A DNA stretch of 63,664 bases from an uncultured Bacteroidales bacterium (lineage in GTDB: Bacteria > Bacteroidota > Bacteroidia > Bacteroidales > Bacteroidaceae), in contig CACYYM010000014.1 in assembly GCA_902778625.1 (NCBI GenBank), positions 1-63,664 of the forward strand. The letters are read 5' to 3'. Positions 17,601 to 30,618 of the stretch are shown here, piece by piece (the stretch's first letter is position 1; each line of letters begins with the position of its first letter). The notes below the pieces were generated by a model. The model was not told the DNA's origin. It made no database searches and saw only the letters and a list, made by a program, of their open reading frames with translations. The position numbers and the translations under genes are program-made.

Positions 17601-20374
17601 GCGAAGCAGTTGGTGACCTCGGCATAGCTGCCAAGCCAGCCAGAGAACAGGCCGTTCTCGTTGTGAGTGTCGTTGAAAACGTGTGCGTTGCCGACGTACC
17701 CACAGTTGTCGATAGTGATGTGGCAAGCACCGCCCATGACGCAACCCAAGACACCGCCTGTGTTCGTGCCGCCATCGACCGTGATGTCGCCCTGGTTCAG
17801 GCAACCGGTTATGGTGACGTGACCTGCCCAGTTTGCTGTCATACCAACAAGACCGACATAGCCCCGTCCATAGATTGAGCCTTTAAGCACAACGTTCTTC
17901 ACATAGACGCCTTCTGCGGCACGTGCGTCCGCATCACTGAGGCCGTTTGCACCCTTGGAGGGCTGGCTGTTCATGACGCTGATGAGGCCAGCACCGCGGC
18001 AGCCCGGCAAGTATATGTGCAGGTTGCTGATGGTGTGGAACTGTCCATCGAAGTTGCCATAGAACGGCGTATTTTCGTTACCGAGTTGCACGAAGTACTT
18101 GGTACGCGTCCATGTTTCGCCGTCCGGTCCTTCGTATGTCTCGTTGTAGGCTGACATATCGATGTCTGCCATGAGACGTGCACTGGCGCCAAGGTCGGTC
18201 TTGGCAGCATAGTTGTTCCACCAAAGCAGTTGTCCGGGTGTGCTAATCTCGAAGAAGCCGTCCTCGGCGGGCGTCATGTAGCCTTCCTGCATGCTTCCGC
18301 AGATGGAGCAGACGCCGTCCACGAAGTCGTGGCTGGGAAGGTCGCCGGATGAGGGCGAGTTGGAGTATACTGTCTGTCCTGCCACAGGATAGCCGTCACA
18401 CCTCAGCCCGGAGGCATAGACGAGTGCGCCTTCCTTTGCGATAGGCATAGGCTCGAGGTCTGTACCGATCTGCTGATAGAAGCGTTCGAAACCCTGCTGC
18501 TTCTCGTTCAGGAGGAATGCCAGTTCACCGCTGGCGATGCCTTCCTGGTTGTCAAACTTCGTGTACAGTTGCACGTCGCTGCCGTAAGTGTTGAGACTGT
18601 AAATGTTGTTGCTGTGGGCGACTCCGGCGTTGCGTGATATGGTCTGCGTGTCTCCTGTGAAATTATTGATTGTTCCGATGAAGGCGCAGTTGTTGTAGTA
18701 ATTGTTGCCGTTGCCCCATCCGCAGAAACCGGCGACGGCTTCCGAACCTTCTACGCCGTTGATGTCACCTGCGTAGATGCAGTTGTCGAAGGTTGTATTG
18801 TTGCCGCCGCAGTTGATGAAGCCGCCATGCGAGCAGTCACCGATGTGTGTGGCGTTGATGGTGACGTCGGAGAAGACGTTGCGCACGTGGTTGTTGTTGC
18901 CGTAGTCGCGTCCGACGAGTGAACCGGCGTTGCGTGCATTGGTGTTAATGGTGCCGCGCAGTATGAGGTTCTCTATGACTGCGCCTCCGTTGGTATTGTA
19001 CCATTTCGGGAAGAGGGCCGCATAGTCTTCCGTGATGTCCACCATTTCGATGGTCAAGGTGTGGCCCTGTCCATAGAAACTGCTCTCGAGCCACCCGGAG
19101 TTGTCGAAGATAAGTTCACCCGGTGCGGGTTTGCACTCGACGTCGTTGGCCAGCTTCATGTTGAACTTCAATCCGTTGTGGAAGCGTTGCCAAGTCTCGA
19201 TTACGAAGAAATCCGCGCCCTCGTGTATTATGAAGGAGCGGTCGCTCAAATCGAATTTCTCGGGGTCGTTAAGGTCGAAGTAGTTCCAGTTGAACTGCCC
19301 GCAAGCGTTGCATATGCCGTACTTGTCGTAGGTGTGAGGTGTTGCAGAGACGGTGCCGCTGTTGGAGAAGGTCACTTCCCCGTCGGCGATGCCCTGGCAG
19401 TTTGTGGGAACTGATGCGAAGACTTGTCCTTCGGGGCGGAACACGGCGGGTACGGGATAGGGGTCCGTGCCGATGACTTGTGTCCAGCGTATCTGGGACT
19501 GGTCGCTGTTGAGTTGATAGCAGACCTTGCCGCTTGCCACGTCGTCGGGCGTCACTAGGGTTGTGCCTTTGTTCGGTACGCCCCAGTCGTCGGTCACATA
19601 GTTGTTGGCGACGGCGCTTTGAGGGTGGTTGTGGTAGTTGTCGGCATTGTAGGTGTCGAGGTCCACGATGGCGAGGTTGGCGTCGTTACGCACGAGGCCG
19701 GCGCTCTTGCCGTCGGACCAGTCGAAGTCGCACCCGTCGTTGATGGCGAGGCAATTGGCGAAGTGGGTTCGCTGTGCGTCGGACCACGCAGCCACTCCGC
19801 CGAACTTGTGGGAGCCGGGTGCGCTGATATCGACTTTTGCGATGCAATTCTCGGTAACGCTGTGCATGTTGCACTGGCCGATGAGACCTGCTGCGCTGGC
19901 ATCGTTCAAGGCTTGGGAGCACGTGATGCTGATGTCGGCCCAGCAGTCGCGAATGATGCCGCCGCTGTAGTTGGTGATACCGGCAGCGTGTTGCCTTGCG
20001 GTGGTGATGCTGCCCTCTACTTTCAGCCTCTTGATGATGGCGAATCGGCCGATGGAGCGGAACAGTGCCGGACCTTGATTGTCTTTCGTGCCGTCCGCCC
20101 AGTTGAAGGTAACGGTATGGCCTGCGCCGTCGAAGACACCGCCGTATTCACCATTGTAAATCTTGTAGGTGTCGATGTCGGTGGCCAAGTCGATGTCGGC
20201 CGTCAGGATGGCATTGGCACTCCTCTGGCCACCATTCACGAGTGCAGCGAACTCTGCATAGTCCTCAGCCGAACCAATCTGGTAGAAGCCGTTCTCTTCG
20301 GACAGCGCCCACGCAGTTGTGCTGACAACGCCGAGCAGCATTGCCATACACATCTTCAGTAGTTTGTTTCTCAT
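14642..20374 (-). CDS. Giant secreted surface protein 3 (no propeller-like region)
   Basis: A 1,910-aa paralogue with signal peptide MRNKLLKMCMAMLLGVVSTT, GLUG-like blocks, CxxC motifs (about 356 CNACG, 690 CSICG), helical segments, a CBM-like module opening LIPNADFA (about 1191), a last GLUG block (about 1571) and two complete dockerin-like loops (DANGDGAVDIADV, DVNGDNIVDIADV; about 1855-1910). The roughly 430-residue beta-sheet/propeller-like region of genes 1 and 2 is absent: the chain passes from the 'YFANGRYLN' motif straight into the dockerin. So either this copy lost that region or the other two gained it. Secreted surface or cell-associated role inferred; partner unknown. Confidence 0.85.
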   Translation of the reverse strand: MRNKLLKMCMAMLLGVVSTTAWALSEENGFYQIGSAEDYAEFAALVNGGQRSANAILTADIDLATDIDTYKIYNGEYGGVFDGAGHTVTFNWADGTKDNQGPALFRSIGRFAIIKRLKVEGSITTARQHAAGITNYSGGIIRDCWADISITCSQALNDASAAGLIGQCNMHSVTENCIAKVDISAPGSHKFGGVAAWSDAQRTHFANCLAINDGCDFDWSDGKSAGLVRNDANLAIVDLDTYNADNYHNHPQSAVANNYVTDDWGVPNKGTTLVTPDDVASGKVCYQLNSDQSQIRWTQVIGTDPYPVPAVFRPEGQVFASVPTNCQGIADGEVTFSNSGTVSATPHTYDKYGICNACGQFNWNYFDLNDPEKFDLSDRSFIIHEGADFFVIETWQRFHNGLKFNMKLANDVECKPAPGELIFDNSGWLESSFYGQGHTLTIEMVDITEDYAALFPKWYNTNGGAVIENLILRGTINTNARNAGSLVGRDYGNNNHVRNVFSDVTINATHIGDCSHGGFINCGGNNTTFDNCIYAGDINGVEGSEAVAGFCGWGNGNNYYNNCAFIGTINNFTGDTQTISRNAGVAHSNNIYSLNTYGSDVQLYTKFDNQEGIASGELAFLLNEKQQGFERFYQQIGTDLEPMPIAKEGALVYASGLRCDGYPVAGQTVYSNSPSSGDLPSHDFVDGVCSICGSMQEGYMTPAEDGFFEISTPGQLLWWNNYAAKTDLGASARLMADIDMSAYNETYEGPDGETWTRTKYFVQLGNENTPFYGNFDGQFHTISNLHIYLPGCRGAGLISVMNSQPSKGANGLSDADARAAEGVYVKNVVLKGSIYGRGYVGLVGMTANWAGHVTITGCLNQGDITVDGGTNTGGVLGCVMGGACHITIDNCGYVGNAHVFNDTHNENGLFSGWLGSYAEVTNCFAFGTIDNHPDSERSWARHNSGSLTIKNCYGFEGTGIVETGYSSAGVTFIPASEMADGTLAWKLNCESFRNPAWFQTIGTDEHPTILPTHGTIIYDAEQYFYAVTDEDIPNIATTIQPYEGGLYDEAAETIVATQALLDAWKEAVEALTDSTTIAGFTEAFYAMEDIKDAVEESAAAYQAYIDKCAEILAFLENDKTFSGSLRDALEYYLSEEVGEPDDVNPLGTYAYIVEEHLATTEEILAEIARIEQWLQDAIAEDYKAGTDVSKLIPNADFAQKNTENWTGAWCNAFGEVMNTTSGNGTIVGVEAWNRTGDMFQTVEGMKPGYYLVGVSGAFRPSNDRYSTNYAAGIYANNIFNYFPAVVEDYVAAADTIDQVNCNLHGQGALDLAIYDDYFSTDEDQAEQNGANLLGFAVHGPYGMAAAANVGRYQVYTIAKVGEDGELTIGIKSQGTKYGNDWTGWGPISVMYTGDDEELSGAALNRVLENMTARAQTLINYTIPEDIEDPAASPNFPQALRDSLQNAIDAVGGAETVEAKAELAETFSRLFLKVYEGKRAYIDLFNYAFTLEWLEGENLPICEKDENDEWYETDEMVFSDAETDALYEALEDMDAAFRNGTFSTEEAQHPETALSPEAAEALVNIVPEKDDAGYYLISNPKQFVAFRALVNSLDNTLKGKLVNDVDMYGVGMQPIRFNSVYSGTFDGQGFALENVYINHPGDMHTALFFELQNATVKNLKLTGEYYSDQQRMAGLSAWTSGTTKIDNCEIAVALYSEKEGDGTHGGVMAVHGRGGNCTVSNCLVACKFIGPNTFSVGGVCGWRDATLNVKNTLILSEYNLAGEPSSYQTSTVSRNGYTDQGNVFYGPTAYREGGINQATLVTNEQLASGEITYKLNGSTSEGDLAWFQTIGTDLTPHLFGGDVVYFANGRYLNSQGGDANGDGAVDIADVTYVLTIMANNGYETRADVNGDNIVDIADVTNILTIMASQEQ

Positions 20375-20447
20375 AAATGTTGATTAGGTTAATAATATGG
20401 TTATTAGTTATTCTTCGTTTTGCGTGCTTTATGGACATTTTGCGTAG

Positions 20448-20478
20448 CAAAGTTAGCAGATTTTGGTATTGACACAAA
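20448..20478 (-). promoter_or_regulatory. Bacteroidetes-type promoter of giant gene 3
   Basis: On the minus strand, -33 TTTG (20475-20478), a 19-bp spacer and -7 TAACTTTG (20448-20455), 74 bp from the start codon. Same geometry as the other two giant genes. Confidence 0.85.
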
Positions 20479-20607
20479 GTTTTTTCCCCGTTTTTTCCAA
20501 CGGAAATCGCATTTTGCAAAATCGTACAAAAAGAAGAAAAATATGTTATAAAATGATGCAAATCCAGAGAAAAGAAAAGCGGCGTTTTTCATCCTCGCAC
20601 AGGGGGA

Positions 20608-20700
20608 CGAAAAACGCCGCGTGCGGCGATGGCAATTTCCGCGTGCGGCGATGGCAATCCCCGCGTGCGGCGTTTGAATTTCCGCACACGGCGTTTTTCA
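20608..20700. repeat. 22-bp palindromic repeat array 4
   Basis: Four units, flanked on the left by GAAAAACGCCGC and on the right by a degenerate unit (CCGCACACGGCGTTTTT). It ends 6 bp from the stop codon of coaD. A fragment resembling a half unit (GCGGCGTTTTTCATCC) lies just before it at about 20579-20595. Confidence 0.85.
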
Positions 20701-20705
20701 ACATG

Positions 20706-21140
20706 TTATGGCAGGAATGTCGAAATGTCCCGTCCAAAGCGGGCTAGCTCGCGTACGAGCGAACTGCTCAGGCTGGCGAACTCTGGCGATGCCGGCAAAA
20801 GGATGGTTTCGATGCCTGTGAGACGACGGTTCATGTCGGCCATTTGGAGCTCGTACTCAAAGTCCTTCGTCGTGCGGACACCCCTGATGATGGCAGTGAT
20901 GCCCTGCTCTTTGGCAAAATCCACGGTCAGACCCGTGTAGCTCTCCACCCTGACGCGCGGCTCGTCCTCGTAAAGCTTCCTAATAGATGCAATGCGCTCC
21001 TCGACCGGCTTCCAACCGCTTTTCTGCTCGTTATAGCCGATGGCGACAACCACCTCGTCGAACAGCGTCAACGCTCTCCGGACGATGTCATCGTGCCCGA
21101 GGGTAAAGGGATCGAACGAACCGGGAAAGAGAACTTTCAT
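20706..21140 (-). CDS. coaD: Pantetheine-phosphate adenylyltransferase
   Basis: Transfers AMP from ATP to 4'-phosphopantetheine, the penultimate step of coenzyme A synthesis in the cytoplasm. The 144-aa protein is slightly short for the family but complete. It has the nucleotidyltransferase motifs [10 protein letters not shown] (7-16), RGVR (86-89) and SSSLVRE (125-131). Its ATG overlaps the stop of parE by four bases (ATGA), so the two are translationally coupled. The stop codon lies 6 bp from repeat array 4. Confidence 0.97.
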   Translation of the reverse strand: MKVLFPGSFDPFTLGHDDIVRRALTLFDEVVVAIGYNEQKSGWKPVEERIASIRKLYEDEPRVRVESYTGLTVDFAKEQGITAIIRGVRTTKDFEYELQMADMNRRLTGIETILLPASPEFASLSSSLVRELARFGRDISTFLP

Positions 21141-23125
21141 GCCTCAACCTCCTCTTCCTCTGCCAGGTCTTCCTCGATGACAAGGTTGTCGATGATGAAG
21201 TTCTGGCGCTCCATTGTGTTGTCGCCCATATAGAAGTTCAGAAGTTCAGCCACCTGGTCGGACTTGTGAAGCGTCACTTGGTCGAGGCGCATGTCGGGCC
21301 CGATGAAGTTGCGGAACTCCTCAGGGCTGATTTCGCCCAAGCCTTTGAAGCGCGTGATTTCCGGCTCCGGACCGAGGTCGTCGATAGCTTGCAGACGCTC
21401 GTCGTCGCTATAGCAGTACTGCGTCACGAAGTCCTTCGAGAGGCTGAGGTGTCGCGGACGTTTGCCGTCGCTGTATTCGGCACCCTCCTCGGCGTTCTCG
21501 CGGGCAGCAAGTTCCTTTTCGATGGCGTTGACTTTGGCTTTCCCAATCTTCGTCTTCCTACCGCGAACTCGGAAGAGCGGCGTTTGGAGGATGAAGACGT
21601 GGCCTTTCTTAATGAGCTCCGGGAAGAACTTGAGGAAGAAGGTCAGCATGAGCAGACGGATGTGCATGCCGTCGTCGTCGGCATCCGTCGCCACGATAAC
21701 CTTGTTGTAGCGCAGGCCGTCAAGGCCGTCCTCAATGTTGAGTGCAGCTTGCAGCAGGTTGAACTCCTCGTTCTCGTAGACGACCTTCTTCGTAAGCTTG
21801 TAGCAATTGAGCGGTTTGCCTCGCAGGGAGAAGACAGCCTGCGTGTTGACGTCGCGACTCTTGGTAATGCTGCCGCTGGCGGAGTCGCCCTCGGTGATGA
21901 AGATGGAGCTCTCCTCTTGCAACTCGCCCTTTGTGTCGGTGAGATGGACGCGGCAGTCGCGCAACTTGCGGTTGTGCAGGCTGGCCTTCTTCGACATCTC
22001 GCGCGCCTTCTTCGCTACGCCAGCCATCTCCTTGCGGAGCTTTTCGCTTTCCGCCACCTTCTGCAGGATGATGTCGGCCACATCGGTGTTCTTGTGAAGA
22101 TAGTTGTCGACCTGTTCCTTCACGAAGTCGCCGATGAACTTATCTATCGAGATGCCTCCATTGGGCTCGGTCGTCGTACTGCCAAGCTTCACCTTCGTCT
22201 GGCTCTCGAAGAGCGGTTCCTGTATGTTGATGCTGATGGCGGCGACCATGCCGTTGCGAATGTCGGTGTATTCATAGCCTTTGCCGCTATAGTCCTTGAT
22301 GACTTCGGCGATGTATTTCTTGAAGGCAGCCTGATGTGTTCCGCCCAGCGTGGTGTTCTGTCCGTTGACGAAGGAATAGTATTCCTCGCCGTTCTGTTTG
22401 GTATGCGTAAAGGCGATTTCGATGTCTTCGCCTTTGAGATGAATGATCGGGTAGAGCGGGTCGTAGTCCATGCGGTCGGAGAGGAGGTCGCTCAGGCCGT
22501 CGCGCGACAGGATTCGCCTGCCGTTGAACATGATTGTCAAGCCCGTGTTGAGGTAAGTGTAGTTGCGGAGCATGACCTCGACGAACTCGCCGCGAAAAGC
22601 GTAGTGCTTGAAGAGTGATGCGTCGGGCTCGAAGAAGACTGCTGTTCCGCTTTCGTCCTGCGTGGCTTCGGTAACGTCTTCTTCAAGGATGCCTTTCGAG
22701 AAGACAGCACGGCGCACTTGTCCGTCGCGGAAGCTCTGCACCTCGAAGCGTGTGCTGAGTGCGTTGACAGCTTTCAGGCCAACGCCGTTCAGTCCCACGC
22801 TCTTCTGGAACGCCTTGCTGTCGTACTTGCCGCCAGTGTTCAGCATCGAAACTGCCTCGACGAGCTTACCTTGAGGGATGCCGCGGCCATAGTCGCGGAC
22901 GGTTATGCGCAGGTTGTCTTCGATGTCGACCTCGATGCGTTTGCCTGCGCCCATTTTGAATTCATCGATACTGTTGTCGATGACTTCTTTGAGCAGAACG
23001 TAGATGCCGTCTTCCGGTTGCGAGCCGTCGCCGAGGCGCCCGATGTACATGCCGGGGCGCGTTCGGATGTGCTCCATGTCGGAGAGGTGGCGTATGTTTC
23101 CTTCGTCGTATTGTGCTGAAATCAT
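21137..23125 (-). CDS. parE: DNA topoisomerase IV subunit B (ParE/GyrB family)
   Basis: The ATPase subunit of a type IIA topoisomerase, 662 aa. The N-terminal GHKL ATPase domain shows '[10 protein letters not shown]' (about 48-57) and the glycine-rich DYGRGIP. The TOPRIM domain has EGDSASG (about 413) and the metal-binding DADDDG (about 481). Its length, and the lack of the long insertion found in many GyrB proteins, favour ParE; gyrase B cannot be fully excluded because parC is not next to it. It is followed by coaD with a 4-bp overlap and preceded by a GNAT-like gene 9 bp away, so the three probably form one transcript. Confidence 0.88.
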   Translation of the reverse strand: MISAQYDEGNIRHLSDMEHIRTRPGMYIGRLGDGSQPEDGIYVLLKEVIDNSIDEFKMGAGKRIEVDIEDNLRITVRDYGRGIPQGKLVEAVSMLNTGGKYDSKAFQKSVGLNGVGLKAVNALSTRFEVQSFRDGQVRRAVFSKGILEEDVTEATQDESGTAVFFEPDASLFKHYAFRGEFVEVMLRNYTYLNTGLTIMFNGRRILSRDGLSDLLSDRMDYDPLYPIIHLKGEDIEIAFTHTKQNGEEYYSFVNGQNTTLGGTHQAAFKKYIAEVIKDYSGKGYEYTDIRNGMVAAISINIQEPLFESQTKVKLGSTTTEPNGGISIDKFIGDFVKEQVDNYLHKNTDVADIILQKVAESEKLRKEMAGVAKKAREMSKKASLHNRKLRDCRVHLTDTKGELQEESSIFITEGDSASGSITKSRDVNTQAVFSLRGKPLNCYKLTKKVVYENEEFNLLQAALNIEDGLDGLRYNKVIVATDADDDGMHIRLLMLTFFLKFFPELIKKGHVFILQTPLFRVRGRKTKIGKAKVNAIEKELAARENAEEGAEYSDGKRPRHLSLSKDFVTQYCYSDDERLQAIDDLGPEPEITRFKGLGEISPEEFRNFIGPDMRLDQVTLHKSDQVAELLNFYMGDNTMERQNFIIDNLVIEEDLAEEEEVEA

Positions 23126-23134
23126 AGTCGTGTG

Positions 23135-24295
23135 TTAGGGGTTGCCGAGCTCCTTTGCGAAGACTGCCCTGCGCTTGTGGATGCTGCAGTCAAGGCTTTT
23201 CCATTGCATTTGGCTGGCCATGTTGTCCTCGAGCTGCGGGTGCGTCTCTGCCCACTCGTAGCCTTGGCTGATGCCTTGGGGTATGAGGTCGGCGAAGAAG
23301 AGTGCGTTGGCGCCCTTGTCCTGATATTCGGGCAGCACGCCGACGAGCAGCATGTCGAGTATCTGGTGCTTTTTCTTGAGCCACAGCTCTCGGGCTATGT
23401 AGCGCCAGCCAAAGGGGAAGAGTTTGCCTTGGGCTTTTTGGACGGCTCGGCTCATGCTTGGCATGCAGACGCCGACGCCGATGATTTCGCCTTCCTGGTT
23501 CTCGACGACGGTGAGGAAGCGGCGGTCGAGCATCAGCAGGAAGCGCTTGGCGTACCATTGCATCTGTTGCTCATCGAGTTCGCTGTAGCCGTAGAGGTCG
23601 GCATACGCACGGTTGATGACGCCGAGCATCTTTTCGATGTAGCCGCCCTCGCGTATCTCGCGCTTGCTGCTGAAGTGGCGGAGTCGGAAGCCGTAGCGCT
23701 CCTGCGCTATCTGTGCCACGCGGAAGTAGCGGGCGTTGTTAGCCTCATGGCCTTCCTTGGGAATGAAGACTTTGCGCTCCACCCAGCCGGTTTCCCTTTC
23801 CATGCCCAGCTGCTTCATGTGCTCTGGGTAGTAGGGGTAATTGTAGATGGTGCAGAGCGTCGATAGCTGGTCGAAGCCGTCGGTCAGCATGCCTTCGGGG
23901 TCCATGTCGGTAAAGCCGAGCGGGCCAACCATGTGTTGCATGCCTTTCTCCCTGCCCCACTTCTCGACGGCATCGAGCAGGGCGCGGCTTACTTCGAGGT
24001 CGTCGATGAAATCGATCCAGCCGAAGCGAACATCTTCCCTACCCCAGCGCTGATTGGCACGCGTGTTGATGATAGCAGCCACGCGGCCGACGATGCGCTC
24101 GTCCCTGCGAGCCAAGAAGAAGGCGGCCTGGCAGAAACGGAAGGCGGGATTGCATTGAGGGTCGAGCGTCTCGAGCGTGTCCTCGAGCAGATCGGGCACA
24201 GCATACTCGCAGTCCTTATACAGCTCGTAGTTGAAGCGGACGAACGCCCGCATCTCCTTGGCTGTGCTGACTTGATTGACAATGACTGTGCTCAT
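23135..24295 (-). CDS. GNAT-like N-acetyltransferase family protein
   Basis: A 386-aa soluble protein of a type common in Bacteroidales. A C-terminal GNAT-like core is suggested by 'LVGVLPEYQDKGANALFF' (about 318-335), which resembles the acetyl-CoA-binding segment, and by the central 'GEIIGVGVCMPS' strand. The N-terminal half (about 1-190) contains 'MVGPLGFTDMDPEGML', characteristic of this conserved group. The substrate is unknown. It is first in a probable operon with parE and coaD. A -7 box, TATCTTTG (24333-24340), lies upstream without a clear -33 element. Confidence 0.7.
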   Translation of the reverse strand: MSTVIVNQVSTAKEMRAFVRFNYELYKDCEYAVPDLLEDTLETLDPQCNPAFRFCQAAFFLARRDERIVGRVAAIINTRANQRWGREDVRFGWIDFIDDLEVSRALLDAVEKWGREKGMQHMVGPLGFTDMDPEGMLTDGFDQLSTLCTIYNYPYYPEHMKQLGMERETGWVERKVFIPKEGHEANNARYFRVAQIAQERYGFRLRHFSSKREIREGGYIEKMLGVINRAYADLYGYSELDEQQMQWYAKRFLLMLDRRFLTVVENQEGEIIGVGVCMPSMSRAVQKAQGKLFPFGWRYIARELWLKKKHQILDMLLVGVLPEYQDKGANALFFADLIPQGISQGYEWAETHPQLEDNMASQMQWKSLDCSIHKRRAVFAKELGNP

Positions 24296-24470
24296 GTGCG
24301 TTTTTGTTTCCCTTTAAGGCATAATTATCGTGCAAAGATAAGAATTTTTGTTGAGAATATTGACTTTCTTGGCATAAAAAACTGCAAATTTCAACATTAT
24401 TTAAGAATTGATGAGAACAACGGGAAGAATGAGAGCGATGAGAGAAATAGGCAAATGCCGCAGGCGACAA

Positions 24471-24563
24471 AAAAAACGCCGCGTGCGGAGATTGCAATCC
24501 CCGCGTGCGGCGTTGGCCATTTCCGCGTGCGGCGATTGACATCCCCGCAGGCGGCGTTTTTCA
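24471..24563. repeat. 22-bp palindromic repeat array 5
   Basis: Four units between the beta-galactosidase 3' end and the GNAT gene 5' end. It starts after an A8 run (AAAAACGCCGCGTGCGGAGAT) and ends with a CCGC-AG-GCGG core unit and TTTTT. The array ends 4 bp from the beta-galactosidase stop codon. Confidence 0.85.
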
Positions 24564-24566
24564 TCC

Positions 24567-29565
<4,999 letters not shown>

Positions 29566-29586
29566 TGTTTCTGTACTAAACGTGCA

Positions 29587-29618
29587 CAAAGATAGCAAAA
29601 AATGTCTTTCGAGACAAA
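29587..29618 (-). promoter_or_regulatory. Promoter of the kinase/beta-galactosidase operon
   Basis: On the minus strand, -33 TTTG (29615-29618), a 20-bp spacer and -7 TATCTTTG (29587-29594). It fixes the start of the kinase at 29565. It is divergent from the S24 regulator. Confidence 0.8.
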
Positions 29619-29720
29619 TGTCTGCATCGTTTTCTGCACCGCTTTGTTTTATTTCGCTCGCCTTCGCACCTTTTGTTTAAAATAATTCGAGATTTTCTTG
29701 CGGGATTCGCAAAAATGTTT

Positions 29721-29728
29721 TATTTTTG
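29721..29728 (+). promoter_or_regulatory. -7 box of the S24/HTH regulator gene
   Basis: TATTTTTG matches TAnnTTTG. A partial -33 (TTCTTG, 29695-29700) sits 20 bp upstream. The start codon follows 24 bp later. Confidence 0.6.
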
Positions 29729-29752
29729 TAGTCGAATATAAAACAACAGCAT

Positions 29753-30484
29753 ATGACAGTAGAAGAAAAGATTGGCGTTTTGGTGGAACGCTATTGCCGC
29801 AACCGTTCGCATCTGGCGGACATGATAGGCGTTACGCCTCAGGCTGTGAACAATTGGGTTTATCGCGACCACATTACCCGTCGCGGCATCGAAGCCATCA
29901 TGGCTCGCTTTCCGGAGGTCGACCAAGAGTGGCTTCGCGGAGCAAGCGTGCCGATGTCCGACGGCTCGATGCCCTTGCCCGACGAAGAGGAGGAGGACGA
30001 CGACGCTCTGCCATTCGGCACAACCCGCACTTCAGAGCTGAAACAAGAAGAATTCCTTCCGAACACAGCATCGGCAAGCAGGGCATCGGCTCAGTTCGTG
30101 TCGGGCATCCAGCCTTCGCTCGGCGACGTTCATCAACCCGATGCAAAGGAAGGACTGATTCCGCTGCAGATACCCAGAAAGGACGTCAAGTACGTCTTCC
30201 AATGTCATGGTGACAGTATGTTGCCTCGCATACAGGACGGCGACTTCGTTGGCGTCGGCGAGGCACTGGGCCGTTACGAGGCTTTCCGAAAGGGCGACCC
30301 GTACTTGGTGCAGACGACCGACGGCAGACTCATGGTGAAAATGGTGGAAGACCCGGGGCCGCAGTCGCCGTTCTTGCTCCTGAGCACCGAGAACCCACAT
30401 TACCAACTGGCAGATGGCGGCAGACTGGCTAAGAACGAGTTCCGCGCAGCCTACCGCGTCCTCATGGTCATGAGGGACATCTGA
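29753..30484 (+). CDS. HTH transcriptional regulator with S24 (LexA-like) peptidase domain
   Basis: A 243-aa LexA/phage-repressor-like regulator. An N-terminal helix-turn-helix is seen in 'LADMIGVTPQAVNNWV' (about 20-36), then an acidic linker (DEEEEDDD, about 77-84). The C-terminal S24 domain has the catalytic Ser in GDSMLPRIQDGD (about 154) and a Lys in LMVKMV (about 195). Proteins of this group self-cleave or respond to stress signals, but no obvious Ala-Gly cleavage site was seen, so autoproteolysis is uncertain. It is divergent from the kinase operon and is followed by repeat array 6 and an unrecognised gene. Confidence 0.88.
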   Translation: MTVEEKIGVLVERYCRNRSHLADMIGVTPQAVNNWVYRDHITRRGIEAIMARFPEVDQEWLRGASVPMSDGSMPLPDEEEEDDDALPFGTTRTSELKQEEFLPNTASASRASAQFVSGIQPSLGDVHQPDAKEGLIPLQIPRKDVKYVFQCHGDSMLPRIQDGDFVGVGEALGRYEAFRKGDPYLVQTTDGRLMVKMVEDPGPQSPFLLLSTENPHYQLADGGRLAKNEFRAAYRVLMVMRDI

Positions 30485-30505
30485 CAAAATACAATTCCGA
30501 ATCCG

Positions 30506-30594
30506 AAAACGCCGCACGCGGAAATTAAAACGCCGCACGCGGGGATTGCCAACGCCGCACGCGGGGATTGCCAACGCCGCCTGCGGGGATTGAA
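30506..30594. repeat. 22-bp palindromic repeat array 6
   Basis: Four head-to-tail units, the cleanest example of the 22-bp period (AACGCCGCACGCGGGGATT plus three bases). The first unit has GGAAAT in place of GGGGAT and the last has the CT core. It begins 22 bp after the stop of the S24 regulator and ends 24 bp before the next start codon. Confidence 0.9.
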
Positions 30595-30618
30595 ATCGCA
30601 ACTGACAAAAAAAGTATC

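Noticed and set aside
21266..22618. Plus-strand 450-codon frame opposite parE
   Set aside because: Antisense shadow created by GC-rich codon usage; parE motifs are unambiguous on the other strand.
30568..30618. Upstream ATG for the 410-aa hypothetical
   Set aside because: The extra 17 residues come largely from repeat array 6 and have no ribosome-binding context.
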